A stretch of 64,000 bases of DNA from Halorubrum aethiopicum (GCF_001542905.1 NZ_LOAJ01000001.1:2108001-2172000); one strand, 5' to 3'. Positions 26,137 through 35,528 are shown, counted from the first letter of the stretch. The notes: generated by a model not told the origin, from the sequence alone. Numbers and translations: made by a program.

Positions 26137-27495
26137 ATGGGTGCCATCCCGGGGAACATCGAGACGGACCGACAGCCCCCGATGACGGTCCCGTTACGAC
26201 ACTTCGTCGTCGGACTCGCCTTTCTCGTCGCCGGGGTCGGGCTCGGGATCGGCGTCCGCCTGAACGCCGTTCCCGGACTGGCGCGGCTCGCTCACGTCCA
26301 CCTCCTGTTGGCCGGATGGGTCTGCGTCACGATCATGGGAGCGATGACGCAGTTCGTGCCCGTGTGGTCGGGGGTTACTCTCCACTCGCGACGGCTCGCG
26401 AACGTCCAGTTGGGGCTGGTCGTCGCCGGCCTCTCCGGGTTCGTCGCCGCGTTTCTCTCGGTCGAGACGGCGTGGCTGATCCCGTTCGCGGCGCTCATGC
26501 TCGTCGGTTTCTGGGTCTTCGCGTACAACGTCGCCCGGACGCTCGGCACGGTCGAGGGGTACGACGTCACCGAACGGCACTTCCTCGGCGCGCTCGGCTT
26601 CCTCCTCGCGTTGACCGTCCTCGGTCTCCTCCTCGCGATCGATCTCACGGTGCCGACGTTCCCGCGGGTCGGCGTCAGCCGGTCCGGAGCGGTGGGAGCC
26701 CACGCGACCCTCGGGGTCTTCGGTGCCGTTCTCACGACGGTGTACGGGGCACTCTACCAGCTCGGAACGATGTTCACGCAGACGAAGCTCCACGGGATCG
26801 ACCACCGCCTTCGGTCTCTCGAGGAGGTGGCACATCCCGTCGGGGTGGTCGCGCTCGCTCTCGGTCGACTCGCGGCCAACGCCCCTCTCGCGCGAGTCGG
26901 CGGCCTGTCGATCCTGGTCGCCGCGTCGGCGTTCTGTCTCGTTTTGACGCGGAAACTGTACGAGATGCGGGTCGAACGCACGCCGATGCACACGCGGTAC
27001 GTCGTGGCGGCGGGCGCGCTGGCGCTGTGGATCGTCGTCTCGGCGCCCGCGTGGTTATCTGATCCGTTGACTCGGAACCACCTGCTCGGCGCGGCGAACG
27101 CCGGCCACCTGCTGTTGTTGGGAGCGATCGGGTTCGTCGTCGTGGGCACGCTCTATCACGTCATCCCCTTCGTGATCTGGGTCAACCGGTACAGCGATCT
27201 GTTGGGACTGGAGGACGTGCCGATGATCGACGACCTCTACGACGACCGGGTCGCCGCGGTCGACGGGGTGTTCCTCGCGGGCGGAAGCGGACTGATCGTC
27301 GGCTCGAACCTGCTCGGGCTCACCGGCCTCCCGGCGCTTCTCGGCGGGGTGCTGGTGACCGTCGGTGTCGCGGCGTTCGTGGTCAACATGGGCCTCGTGT
27401 TGGTCCGTCACAGCCCCCACTCGCTCGATCGGATCGTCCTGGGAGCGTTCTCGCCACGTCGGTCGCGCGCCCCCGACGAGACGGTCGAGGAGTGA
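26137..27495 (+). CDS. Polytopic heme-type membrane protein, cbb3 oxidase subunit I/NnrS-like
   Basis: A ~452-residue protein with about 12 hydrophobic segments. Histidines sit in helix positions as in heme-copper oxidase subunit I relatives: LAHVHLLLAGWV (near residue 51), GAHATLGVFGAV, NAGHLLLLGAIGFVV, and TLYHVIPFVIWVNRYSDLLG. I see no full set of copper-B ligands, so a degenerate or heme-only function is more likely than oxygen reduction. The ATG at 26137 was chosen; earlier codons read through non-coding-like sequence. A soluble protein gene follows 120 bases later. Confidence 0.6.
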   Translation: MGAIPGNIETDRQPPMTVPLRHFVVGLAFLVAGVGLGIGVRLNAVPGLARLAHVHLLLAGWVCVTIMGAMTQFVPVWSGVTLHSRRLANVQLGLVVAGLSGFVAAFLSVETAWLIPFAALMLVGFWVFAYNVARTLGTVEGYDVTERHFLGALGFLLALTVLGLLLAIDLTVPTFPRVGVSRSGAVGAHATLGVFGAVLTTVYGALYQLGTMFTQTKLHGIDHRLRSLEEVAHPVGVVALALGRLAANAPLARVGGLSILVAASAFCLVLTRKLYEMRVERTPMHTRYVVAAGALALWIVVSAPAWLSDPLTRNHLLGAANAGHLLLLGAIGFVVVGTLYHVIPFVIWVNRYSDLLGLEDVPMIDDLYDDRVAAVDGVFLAGGSGLIVGSNLLGLTGLPALLGGVLVTVGVAAFVVNMGLVLVRHSPHSLDRIVLGAFSPRRSRAPDETVEE

Positions 27496-27615
27496 GCGAA
27501 TCGGACTCGCGGGCTCGCCGAACGGAGCGCCGACCGAGCGGACGCGTCCGGAGCGACGAGCCGATCGAACATGTACGGGGTCAGGGGTACCACTCCCGGC
27601 CTCGAACACGCGCGT

Positions 27616-28239
27616 ATGCCCAGCTTTCCGTCTCCGTTCGGCTCCGACGACGGCGACCTCTTCGACGGGTACGACGAGTTCGTCGCGGATCACCTCCCGA
27701 GGCCGGGGGAGTTCCTCGAGCCTCACGACCCGCTCACCGGAGCCGACCACGTCGCGTTTCACCGCCTCACTCGCGACTGCTTCGAGGATCGGAAGGTGTA
27801 CGACATGACGTTCGACTACAACCTCGCCCGCCTGAACCTCGACACTCGCCACGAGAACGCCGGTTACCGCTACGCCGTCGAACGTGACGACGCCGACGAC
27901 GCCGTCGAGGCGGGAGACGTCGACCGCGTGCTCCGCGCGGAGTTCACGCCGACGACCCCGTTCTGTCCGCAGACTCACACGCTGACGATCGGATCGTTCC
28001 GGGCGTGGAACGGCCTCACGGATCGACACGAGTACGACCTGATCCGCGTCCGTGCGGCACCGATGCACCAACGGAGCGAGGCGATCAACGAGCGGCTCGC
28101 GGAACTCGAGAAGAGCTACCTGGAGACGGGAGACGTGACCGCCGACCCGGAGGGCGGTACCGAGAGCGGCTCGAACCTCACGGAGCGCTCGACGGGGAAC
28201 GAGGAGCGGCCTCGCGGATCGACGGACGCGCCGTTCTGA
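27616..28239 (+). CDS. Uncharacterised acidic haloarchaeal protein
   Basis: A 207-residue soluble protein whose central segment (AEFTPTTPFCPQTHTLTIGS) recalls the TxTxPxCP motif of MIP18/PaaD/SufT-family iron-sulfur assembly proteins; I am not sure of the family. The flanks (FFDGYDEF-type acidic N-terminus, Ser/Glu-rich C-terminus) are disordered-looking. The ATG at 27616 (MPSFPSPFGSDD) is preferred over an upstream ATG at 27571. It follows the polytopic membrane protein on the same strand and may belong with it, for example in metal or heme handling; that is inference. Confidence 0.55.
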   Translation: MPSFPSPFGSDDGDLFDGYDEFVADHLPRPGEFLEPHDPLTGADHVAFHRLTRDCFEDRKVYDMTFDYNLARLNLDTRHENAGYRYAVERDDADDAVEAGDVDRVLRAEFTPTTPFCPQTHTLTIGSFRAWNGLTDRHEYDLIRVRAAPMHQRSEAINERLAELEKSYLETGDVTADPEGGTESGSNLTERSTGNEERPRGSTDAPF

Positions 28240-29190
28240 GAGGACGTCGACGCCACCGATCCGACACCGGCGGTGTGTCGCGAGAGAGCCCGGCTCCGGT
28301 GATCCTGCCGTCCCGGATCCGCGCGGTCAGCGACCGCCGAGAAGAGAATCGATTCGTGTCTTCCGTTCGATTCATCCGTTCCGAATCGAGACCGGCACTG
28401 ATCCCCCACGACGGCTTCCTCTCGCGTACGGTTGCGAAATATCCCGGGATTTCACGGCGGCGTTCGGATACGGATCGAAAGCTGGGCCACTGTGTTTTCG
28501 AGTGATCGATAGCCGGAAACGACCGCCTCGGTGTCCTACGGACGAGACCGATGGCGCTCGTGGAGCGCGAAAACGCCGAAGCCGTTGATGACGCTCGGAA
28601 TTCAGTACCCTGCCAGACTTATCGGCTTCAAATATAACCTTGTTTATTGATATTTCTATCGTTAACGGTATCGATCCGCAGTTCACGACTGGATGCAGGA
28701 GGCGGATCTCCACGCTCGGTGGAGCAGATCTCGTTCACACCTCGGTTGAGGAAACGGTGATCCGACTCACTCGAGAGCGATTCTAGCCGTATGATTCGGA
28801 TTATATCGTAACGAAAAATTTATCTTGCCGTATTAAAATCAAAAAAAAAATGAAATATTAGAGAATTTTACCTTGGTTTCTGGGAGAACCCCTCGCCGAC
28901 GATGAAGTCCCTCTCTCGTCGATGATCCGCCGTGGTTACCGGCGTTCTGAAACGGTCACGTGCTCCGGTTCCGACGTGCGTATCGCGAGAACCGGACCGA
29001 TACTACTTATTTCTCATCAAGTAAGTCGATAAACTACTCATATTTCAAATATATCGGAACACGTCGAGACGAGTACCGCTGACGATCGCTCGCGAGCCCT
29101 TGCCTCCGCACGGGATCGGCGTGTCTACACGCGGCTCCCGACAGAAACACAAACCTATATGGTAACCACGTGAGAACGTCACCTGCTAAC
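28240..29190. other. Gene-free AT-rich interval
   Basis: No reading frame here has haloarchaeal composition. From about 28600 to 29165 base composition falls well below the surrounding sequence, with A/T runs near 28836-28860 and a TATA-like AACCTATATG at 29152-29161, about 30 bases before the cupin ATG at 29191. The interval marks the left edge of the accessory transport locus and may be a former insertion boundary. Confidence 0.5.
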
Positions 29191-29601
29191 ATGACAACCA
29201 ACGAGCGGTTCGTCGATCCCGAGGACGTCGAGACGATCCAACTGGATTGGGGGCGGATAAAGTGGATGAACACCCCGTCGGTCACCGGGTCGTCGGGATT
29301 CAGCGCGGGGGTCGTGGTCCTCGAGCCCGGTAAGGGCCACGAGACGCACACACACCCCGACAGCGAGGAGATCCTGTACTTCCTGAGCGGGGAGGGGAAA
29401 CAGACCATCGCGGACGAGGAGCGGACGGTCGGGGCGGGCGAGATGGTGTACATCCCGAGCGGCGTCGAACACAGCACGATAAACACGTCGTGGGAGCCGC
29501 TTCGGTTCCTCGCGGCGTACTGCCCGCCCGGACCGGAGGCCGTGATCCGCGACGACGACGAGGCCACGGTGTTCCCGCCGGGAGCGTTCCCGGACGTCTG
29601 A
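29191..29601 (+). CDS. Cupin-domain protein
   Basis: A 136-residue single-cupin protein. The metal-binding motif is HETHTHPDSEEILYFLSG (His, His, Glu) with the second motif IPSGVEHSTIN (His), so a divalent metal is likely bound. Homologues act as sugar-acid or dioxygenase-like enzymes or as ligand sensors; no specific function is decidable. The start is the ATG at 29191. The PEP-hydrolase-family gene lies 160 bases downstream and both face the transporter operon. Confidence 0.8.
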   Translation: MTTNERFVDPEDVETIQLDWGRIKWMNTPSVTGSSGFSAGVVVLEPGKGHETHTHPDSEEILYFLSGEGKQTIADEERTVGAGEMVYIPSGVEHSTINTSWEPLRFLAAYCPPGPEAVIRDDDEATVFPPGAFPDV

Positions 29602-29725
29602 CTCCCGTAGGACTCCCTTGCCGATCGGGCTCGAGCGATCGGTCGGGGTCGGAACGCCCCGGTCGTCGGAGCCGAAGAGCCCCCGGAGTGTGCCGGACGG
29701 CGCGAGGATCGTGGGATTCTATCCC

Positions 29726-29735
29726 AAATAATTAT
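29726..29735 (+). promoter_or_regulatory. AT-rich promoter element for the PEP-hydrolase-family gene
   Basis: AAATAATTAT lies 29-38 bases before the ATG at 29764 in otherwise GC-rich sequence, a likely TATA region giving a short or no leader. Confidence 0.45.
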
Positions 29736-29763
29736 GTTGCTGTGTGGTGTCGCGTGATCTGGA

Positions 29764-30597
29764 ATGAAATACAGCCGTGCGGAATCCCTCGAGCGGTTAG
29801 AATCGACTATCGACGCCGGCGATCCGGTGATCGGTGCCGGTGCCGGCACCGGCATCTCCGCGAAGTTCGCCGAGCGGGGCGGCGTCGATCTGCTCATCAT
29901 CTACAACTCCGGGCGATACCGAATGAACGGTCGCGGCTCCCTCGCGGGGCTCCTCCCGTACGGCGACGCGAACGAGATCGTCGTCGAGATGGGCCACGAG
30001 GTCATCCCGGTCGTCGAGGACACGCCGGTGCTCGCCGGCGTCAACGGGACCGACCCGTTCCGGGAGATGGAGGTGTTCCTCGAGGACCTGCGTCGCCGCG
30101 GGTTCTCCGGGGTCCAGAACTTCCCCACGGTCGGGCTCATCGACGACGACAGCACGTTCCGACGGAACCTCGAGGAGACGAACATGGGGTACGACAAGGA
30201 GGTCGAGATGATCCGCGAGGCCAGCGACCAGGGGATGTTGACCTGCCCGTACGTGTTCACCGAGGAGCAGGCGGTGGCGATGACCGAGGCGGGAGCCGAC
30301 GTGATCGTCTCGCACATGGGGCTCACGACCTCCGGCGACATCGGCGCGGAGACGGCGCTCGACCTCGACGACGCCGCCGAGCGCGTTCAGGCGCATCACG
30401 ACGCCGCCAAGTCGGTCCGCGACGACGTCCACGTCATCTGTCACGGCGGCCCGATCGCCTGGCCGGACGACGCCGAGTACGTGTTGAACGAGACGGAGGG
30501 GATCGTCGGCTTCTTCGGCGCGTCGAGCATCGAACGGCTCGCGACAGAGGAGGCGATCGAGAACCAGACGCGCAAGTTCAAGTCGATCGAGTTCTGA
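29764..30597 (+). CDS. PEP-hydrolase-family TIM barrel protein (Tm-1 C-terminal-domain homologue)
   Basis: A 277-residue TIM barrel of the PEP_hydrolase family (PF09370-type), relatives of isocitrate lyase/PEP mutase barrels. Segments typical of the family are VIGAGAGTGISAKFAERGG (about residue 22), LLIIYNSGRYRMNGRGSLAG (about 43), GVQNFPTVGLIDDDSTFR (about 117), DVIVSHMGLTTSGDIG (about 178) and ICHGGPIAWPDDAEYV (about 222). In tomato Tm-1 and in many fungi and bacteria this domain is fused to a UPF0261 domain; here the UPF0261 partner is the separate gene at 37224. The substrate is unknown. Its 3' end faces the PQQ-propeller gene 21 bases away. Confidence 0.82.
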   Translation: MKYSRAESLERLESTIDAGDPVIGAGAGTGISAKFAERGGVDLLIIYNSGRYRMNGRGSLAGLLPYGDANEIVVEMGHEVIPVVEDTPVLAGVNGTDPFREMEVFLEDLRRRGFSGVQNFPTVGLIDDDSTFRRNLEETNMGYDKEVEMIREASDQGMLTCPYVFTEEQAVAMTEAGADVIVSHMGLTTSGDIGAETALDLDDAAERVQAHHDAAKSVRDDVHVICHGGPIAWPDDAEYVLNETEGIVGFFGASSIERLATEEAIENQTRKFKSIEF

Positions 30598-30618
30598 TCC
30601 CGGAGTCCGGCCGTCTTC

Positions 30619-31878
30619 CTACTCGAGCGCGTACACCGTCCCGTCCGTGCCGCCGAAGTAGAGGGTGCCGTCGACGAGCGCCGGACTGGAGCCGACGCCG
30701 CGGCCCCCGATCTCCATGAACCACTCCTCCTCGCCGTCGGTCGTGAGCGCGTGTAATCCGACCTCGCTGCTTCCGCCCTCGGTCTGGCGGTGGCTGCCGA
30801 CGTACAGCCGGTCCGCGGTCAGGGCGGGGCTGCTCCCGATCTCCAGCGCCGAGGTCTCGACGGCCCACGCCTCCTCGCCGGTCTCGCGGTCGAACCGGAA
30901 CACCTTCGCGTAGTTGGTCGTCGGATCGTCGAGGGTGTTGTACGGCGTGTGGCCGACGTACACCCCCTCCTCGCCGACGGCGACCGATCCGGAGATGTAT
31001 CGGCCGGCGGTGTCGGCGAGCCACCGCTCCTCGCCCGACTCGGCGTCAACGGCGTGGACGTTCCCGTTCCAGTCGGCGAAGAACACCGTGCCGAACGCGA
31101 CCGCCGGGCTCGACCAGATCATGTCCCGCGTCTCGTAGGTCCACAGGACCTCGCCGGAGTCGGGGTCCAGCGCGTAGAGGTTCCCGTCGGAGGCTCCGAC
31201 GTACGCGGTTCCGCCGGCGACCGCCGGAGTGCTCACGACCTCGTCCCCGATCTCGACCCGCCAGTCGGTCTCTCCGGTCTCGGCGTCGAACGAGTAGATC
31301 CAGCCGTTCTCCGGCACGTCGGTCTCTCCGGCGTACCACGCGCACGCGAGGTTGAGACAGCCGACGCCGACGATCACCGACCCGTTCCACGGGGTCGCGC
31401 TCCCCCGGATCAGCGCGCCGAACGACCGCGACCACCGCTCCTCGCCCGACTCGGCGTCGACGGCGTAGAGGCTCCCGTCGTACGACCCGACGTACACGGT
31501 GCCGTCGCCGTAGGCCGGCGTCGCCTCGATGCGGTGGTCCGCCGAGAACCGCCACGCCTCGTCGCCGCTCCCCGCGTCGAGCGCGTACAGCGCGTTGTCC
31601 GCGCTGCCGATGAACACCTTCCCGTCGGCGACGGCCGGGCTCCCCCAGAACGCTCCCTCGGCGTCGTAGGTCCACGCGGTCGAGAACCCCTCCCCGGGGC
31701 CGGAGGCGTCGCCTGCGTAGCCGGTGTTGTGTCGCCCGCCGCGGAACGTCGGCCATGAGGAGACCGGGTCCGAGACGGGATGGCTCCCGGACGCCGCCCG
31801 GGACCCGCAGCCCGCGGCGAGCGCGAGCCCGGACGCCGTGACTCCAGCGAGGAACTGCCGCCGAGTGTGGTTCGCCAT
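30619..31878 (-). CDS. PQQ-type beta-propeller lipoprotein, Tat-exported
   Basis: A 419-residue surface protein. The N-terminus has a twin-arginine signal with lipobox (RRQFLAGVTASGLALAAGCG), so the mature protein is anchored outside the membrane through Cys24. The rest is about seven repeats of the PQQ-propeller type (for example ALDAGSGDEAWRFSA, YAVDAESGEERWSRSF, ALDPDSGEVLWTYETR), each with a Trp near the blade end. No PQQ cofactor ligands can be assigned, so it may be a binding scaffold like BamB. It is the last gene of the transporter operon (59 bases after livF). Confidence 0.8.
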   Translation of the reverse strand: MANHTRRQFLAGVTASGLALAAGCGSRAASGSHPVSDPVSSWPTFRGGRHNTGYAGDASGPGEGFSTAWTYDAEGAFWGSPAVADGKVFIGSADNALYALDAGSGDEAWRFSADHRIEATPAYGDGTVYVGSYDGSLYAVDAESGEERWSRSFGALIRGSATPWNGSVIVGVGCLNLACAWYAGETDVPENGWIYSFDAETGETDWRVEIGDEVVSTPAVAGGTAYVGASDGNLYALDPDSGEVLWTYETRDMIWSSPAVAFGTVFFADWNGNVHAVDAESGEERWLADTAGRYISGSVAVGEEGVYVGHTPYNTLDDPTTNYAKVFRFDRETGEEAWAVETSALEIGSSPALTADRLYVGSHRQTEGGSSEVGLHALTTDGEEEWFMEIGGRGVGSSPALVDGTLYFGGTDGTVYALE

Positions 31879-31937
31879 CTACCGATCTCTGGGCCGTCGC
31901 GAAAATAATAGTATCGACCGTGTGCGTCGGCGGCCGC

Positions 31938-32681
31938 CTAGACGACGAGGTACTCGTCTAGGTCCTCCTCGCGCAGCTGCGCCGCCGTCCCCTCGAACAC
32001 GATGTCCCCCTGGTCGAGGACGTAGCCCCGGTCCGCGATCCGCAGCGCCTCCCGGACGTTCTGCTCGATGAGCAGCACCGTCAGCCCGCGGTCGGCGATC
32101 TCCTCGACGGAGTCGCCGACGGCGGTGACGATCTGCGGAGCGAGCCCCTCCGTGGGCTCGTCCAAGAGCAGCAGGTCGAGGTCGGGAAGCCGAAGCGTCC
32201 GCGCGATCGAGAGCATCTGCTGTTCGCCGCCCGAGAGGGTGCCAGCCGCCTGCGACCGTCGCTCCTCCAGTCGGGGGAACAGGTCGTAGAGCTCGTCGAT
32301 CCCCATCGTGCTCTCGCCGTCGGTGGCGGTGCGGCGGCGGACCGTGTTCCACCAGCTGCGGGTGATCGTCGACAGTTCGAGGTTCTCCTCGACGGTCAGC
32401 TCCGTGAACAGCCGCCGGCCCTCGGGCACGACGCCGATCCCGCCCATGGCGATGTCGTCGGCGGGCCAGTCGGTGATGTCCGTCCCCTCGAACCGGACCG
32501 TCCCCGACCGGATCTCGGGCGGTTCGGTGCCGGCGATGCTGCGGACGGTCGTCGTCTTCCCGGCCCCGTTCCGGCCGAGCAGGGTGACGACCTCCCCCTC
32601 GTCGATCGAAAAGGAGAGGCCGCGGAGGATGTGGCTGGGTCCGTAGTAGGAGTGAACGTCCTCCAGTTCGAGCAGGCTCAT
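31938..32681 (-). CDS. livF: Branched-chain-amino-acid-type ABC transporter ATPase LivF
   Basis: ATP-binding subunit, 247 residues: Walker A LLGRNGAGKTTTVR (about residue 35), signature LSGGEQQMLSIARTL, Walker B LLLLDEPTEGLAPQ. The LivF group is recognised by YYGPSHILRGLSF at the N-terminus and the LIEQNVREALRIADRGYVL region. Its ATG overlaps the livG stop by 4 bases. The transporter family imports branched-chain amino acids, urea or aromatic acids; here context suggests a different substrate. Confidence 0.93.
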   Translation of the reverse strand: MSLLELEDVHSYYGPSHILRGLSFSIDEGEVVTLLGRNGAGKTTTVRSIAGTEPPEIRSGTVRFEGTDITDWPADDIAMGGIGVVPEGRRLFTELTVEENLELSTITRSWWNTVRRRTATDGESTMGIDELYDLFPRLEERRSQAAGTLSGGEQQMLSIARTLRLPDLDLLLLDEPTEGLAPQIVTAVGDSVEEIADRGLTVLLIEQNVREALRIADRGYVLDQGDIVFEGTAAQLREEDLDEYLVV

Positions 32682-33436
32682 TCGCCCTCACCCCCGAGGT
32701 AGGCCTCGCGGACCGCCGGGTGGTCCCTGATCTCGCTCGGCGTGCCCTTCGCGATGAGTTCGCCCCTGTGGAGCGTGAAGATCCGGTCCGAGACGTCGAA
32801 GACGATGTCCATGTCGTGTTCGACGAGGAAGATCGTCATCCCCCACTCCGACAGGAGGTCGTCGATGAGGTTCACCGTCATCTCGGTCTCCGCCGGCGAC
32901 ATCCCCGCCGTCGGTTCGTCCATGAAGAGGAGGTCCGGGTCGGTCGCGAGTCCGATCGCGACCTCCAGTCGCCGTTTGTCGCCGTACGGCAGCGACGCGG
33001 CCTCCGTCTCCGCCGCGTCGTCGAGTCCGATCGTTTCGAGGGTCTCGTCGGTCCGCCGCTGGACGTCGTCGAACGAGTCCCGGCGGCTGAGGAAGTTCAC
33101 CCTGAACGAGCCGTGTTCGGCCGCGAACGCCGCGACCTGGACGTTCTCGCGGACGGTGAGCTCGGGCAGGATCGAGGCGGTCTGGAACGTCCGTCCCACC
33201 CCGAGCTGGGCGATCTCGAAGGGATCCATCCCCACCAGATCGGTCCCCGAGTACGTGATGTCGCCGCGAGTCGGCGTCAGCCGCCCGGTGATCGTGTTGA
33301 TGAGCGTCGACTTCCCGGCCCCGTTCGGGCCGATGAGCGACACCAACTCCCCCTCCTCGACGTCGATGTCGACGTCCTCCAGCGCCGTGAGGCCGCCGAA
33401 CTCCTTCGTCAGCCCTTGCGTTTCGAGCAGCGTCAC
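32678..33436 (-). CDS. livG: Branched-chain-amino-acid-type ABC transporter ATPase LivG
   Basis: ATP-binding subunit, 252 residues: Walker A LIGPNGAGKSTLINTI, the LivG-type signature ASLPYGDKRRLEVAIGL in place of LSGGQ, and Walker B LLFMDEPTAGMSPAET. The C-terminal RDHPAVREAYLGGEG is the usual LivG tail. Stop and start overlaps of 4 bases with livM and livF indicate translational coupling in one operon. Confidence 0.93.
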   Translation of the reverse strand: MTLLETQGLTKEFGGLTALEDVDIDVEEGELVSLIGPNGAGKSTLINTITGRLTPTRGDITYSGTDLVGMDPFEIAQLGVGRTFQTASILPELTVRENVQVAAFAAEHGSFRVNFLSRRDSFDDVQRRTDETLETIGLDDAAETEAASLPYGDKRRLEVAIGLATDPDLLFMDEPTAGMSPAETEMTVNLIDDLLSEWGMTIFLVEHDMDIVFDVSDRIFTLHRGELIAKGTPSEIRDHPAVREAYLGGEGE

Positions 33437-34590
33437 GACCGATCACCTCCCTCGGACTCCTCGGCGTTCGAGCCGTCGACACCCTGGCCCGTGACCTTCG
33501 CGACGAGCCCCTCCGGATCGCGGAGCTCCCGTGTGGCCGCCGTGATCAGTCCCCAGATCCCGTCCGGGTAGACCCACACCACGGTGGTGAACGAGAGCGC
33601 CAACAGCAGCAGCCAGTAGTTCCCGATCGTCGGCATCCCGTTGACGATCCCCTCGAAGTAGAACCACACGAACGCGCCGATGACCGGCCCGGCGATCGTC
33701 CCGAGACCGCCGAGGACCGCCATCACGACGACGTCGCCGCTGACGGCCCAGTAGAGGCGCTCGACGCCCGCGAACTGCGTGTGAACGACCATCAGTCCGC
33801 CGGCGAGTCCGGTGATCGCTCCCGAGATGACGAACGCGGCGAACTTGTAGCGCCAGACGTCGAGCCCCACGAACGTCGACCGCGTCTCGTTCTCGCGGAT
33901 CGCCTTGAAGATGAGCCCGTACGGGGACTTGCGGATCCGGACGACGAGCGCGACGACGCCGACGAAGAAGGCCCCGATGAAGAGGTAGAGGTTGTTCACC
34001 ACGAGCTCGCCGAGGAGGCCGCCGTACTGGTGGTCGAGTTCGACGATCCCGAGGACCGGCTCCCGGGACACGCTGAGCCCGTTTATCCCCCTCGTGATGG
34101 GTTCGAGGGGGTTGTTGGCGAGGAAGTACAGGAACTGGCCGATCGCCAGGGTGACGATCGCGAAGTACACGGTGTGGAGCCGCAGGAGGATCACCGCCGC
34201 GACCGCGCCGAGGGCGGTCGCGGTCAGCGTCCCGAAGAGCACGATCACGAGCGGGTCATTGAACACGTGGATCGCGAACAGCGCGGTCGCGTAGCTCGCG
34301 GTGCCGAAGAACATCGCGTGGCCGAACGAGAGCAGCCCCGTCCGTCCCAGGAGGAGGTTGAATCCGAGCGCGAAGATGGCCCAGATGAGGACGGTCATCG
34401 TGAGCCCGTGATACCCGCGTAGCACGTCCGAGACCACGGGCGCGCGGCCGAACAGGTACGAGAACAGGAGCACGAAACACGCCGATGCGAGGACGATGAA
34501 CCGCTCGGTGTGTTTGATCCGGTCCCACGTTGCCAGACTGAATCGAGACGATCCCTCGTCGACGTCGGATTGAACGTTGTCGGTGCTCAT
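33433..34590 (-). CDS. livM: Branched-chain-amino-acid-type ABC transporter permease LivM
   Basis: Membrane subunit, 385 residues with a soluble acidic N-terminus of about 30 residues, then about ten membrane helices. Family markers are LGFNLLLGRTGLLSFGHAMF (about residue 75), FAIVTLAIGQFLYFL, KSPYGLIFKAIRENE (the cytosolic coupling loop) and GLGTIAGPVIGAFVW. The start is the ATG at 34590 (MSTDNVQSD); the longer upstream frame has an Arg-rich run and is not protein-like. It overlaps livH by 4 bases. Confidence 0.9.
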   Translation of the reverse strand: MSTDNVQSDVDEGSSRFSLATWDRIKHTERFIVLASACFVLLFSYLFGRAPVVSDVLRGYHGLTMTVLIWAIFALGFNLLLGRTGLLSFGHAMFFGTASYATALFAIHVFNDPLVIVLFGTLTATALGAVAAVILLRLHTVYFAIVTLAIGQFLYFLANNPLEPITRGINGLSVSREPVLGIVELDHQYGGLLGELVVNNLYLFIGAFFVGVVALVVRIRKSPYGLIFKAIRENETRSTFVGLDVWRYKFAAFVISGAITGLAGGLMVVHTQFAGVERLYWAVSGDVVVMAVLGGLGTIAGPVIGAFVWFYFEGIVNGMPTIGNYWLLLLALSFTTVVWVYPDGIWGLITAATRELRDPEGLVAKVTGQGVDGSNAEESEGGDRS

Positions 34591-35528
34591 TGTCCTATCT
34601 CCGCGGAGGGGTAGATGCCGCTCGGTCTGATCGTCAACACGACGATGGCGAGCAGGTAGATGCTCGCTTGCGTCATGCTCGGGTTGACGACGGTGGCGAC
34701 CGCGAACACGATCCCGGCGAGCAGCGAGCCGACGACGGTTCCGCGGAGGCTTCCGACGCCGCCCATGATCACGATCACCAGAGAGGGGATGATGATCTCC
34801 ATGCCGATCCCCGAGGTGACGTTGAACAACGACCCGCCGAGCACGCCGGCGAGCCCCGCGTACGCGGCTCCGAGCGCGAATATCAACAGGAACGGCCGGT
34901 CGACCCGGATGCCGAGCATCCGTGCCATCTCGGCGTCCTCGGTCCCCGCGCGCACCGCCAGCCCGTAGTCGGTGTACTTGAAGAAGGCGAAGATGACGCC
35001 CACGAGCAACAGCGTGAGCGTCACCACGAGGACGCGTATCGACGACGCCGCGGCCATCCCCGGCGGCGTCCCGATCACGGGCAACGAGATCGCCCCCGAG
35101 AGCCACTCGGGCCGGGGGTAGATGGTCCCGGTTCTCCCGAAGACGATGGCGACGACCTCCTGTGCGGCGATCAGGACGCCGAACGTGACAAGCAGCTGGT
35201 CGAGCAGGTCCCTGTCGTAGAACGGCTTCGCCAGGAGCCGTTCCATGGCCACCCCGAGGACGAAGATAACGACCGGCGTCAGGATCAGGGCCGGAACGAA
35301 TCCCCACCCGAGGCCGACCGCGCCGGCGTCGGAGAGCAGTCCGCCGAACTGCTCTTCGGACGCGATGAGGAGCCCGACGTACGCCCCCCCGAGGTAGAGA
35401 ACACCATGAGCCATGTTCACGTACTTGAGCGATCCGAACACGATGGACAGACCGATCGCGACCAGCAGATACAGCGACGCGACGCTCAGGGCGATGAAGA
35501 CGAACCCGACGACCGAGCCGAGCGTCAT
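34587..35528 (-). CDS. livH: Branched-chain-amino-acid-type ABC transporter permease LivH
   Basis: Membrane subunit, 313 residues, about eight to nine helices. Markers: GLSIVFGSLKYVNMAHGVLYLGGAY-type N-terminal segment, GLAVRAGTEDAEMARMLGI (EAA-like coupling loop), and GGVGSLRGTVVGSLLAGI. The ATG at 35528 (MTLGSVVG) was chosen over a GTG three codons upstream. It is preceded by the solute-binding-protein gene after a 232-base gap that holds no other gene. Confidence 0.9.
   Translation of the reverse strand: MTLGSVVGFVFIALSVASLYLLVAIGLSIVFGSLKYVNMAHGVLYLGGAYVGLLIASEEQFGGLLSDAGAVGLGWGFVPALILTPVVIFVLGVAMERLLAKPFYDRDLLDQLLVTFGVLIAAQEVVAIVFGRTGTIYPRPEWLSGAISLPVIGTPPGMAAASSIRVLVVTLTLLLVGVIFAFFKYTDYGLAVRAGTEDAEMARMLGIRVDRPFLLIFALGAAYAGLAGVLGGSLFNVTSGIGMEIIIPSLVIVIMGGVGSLRGTVVGSLLAGIVFAVATVVNPSMTQASIYLLAIVVLTIRPSGIYPSAEIGQ

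Noticed and set aside
28600-29160. Insertion sequence or transposase remnant in the AT-rich gap
   Set aside because: No terminal inverted repeats, target-site duplication or transposase-like reading frame could be seen.
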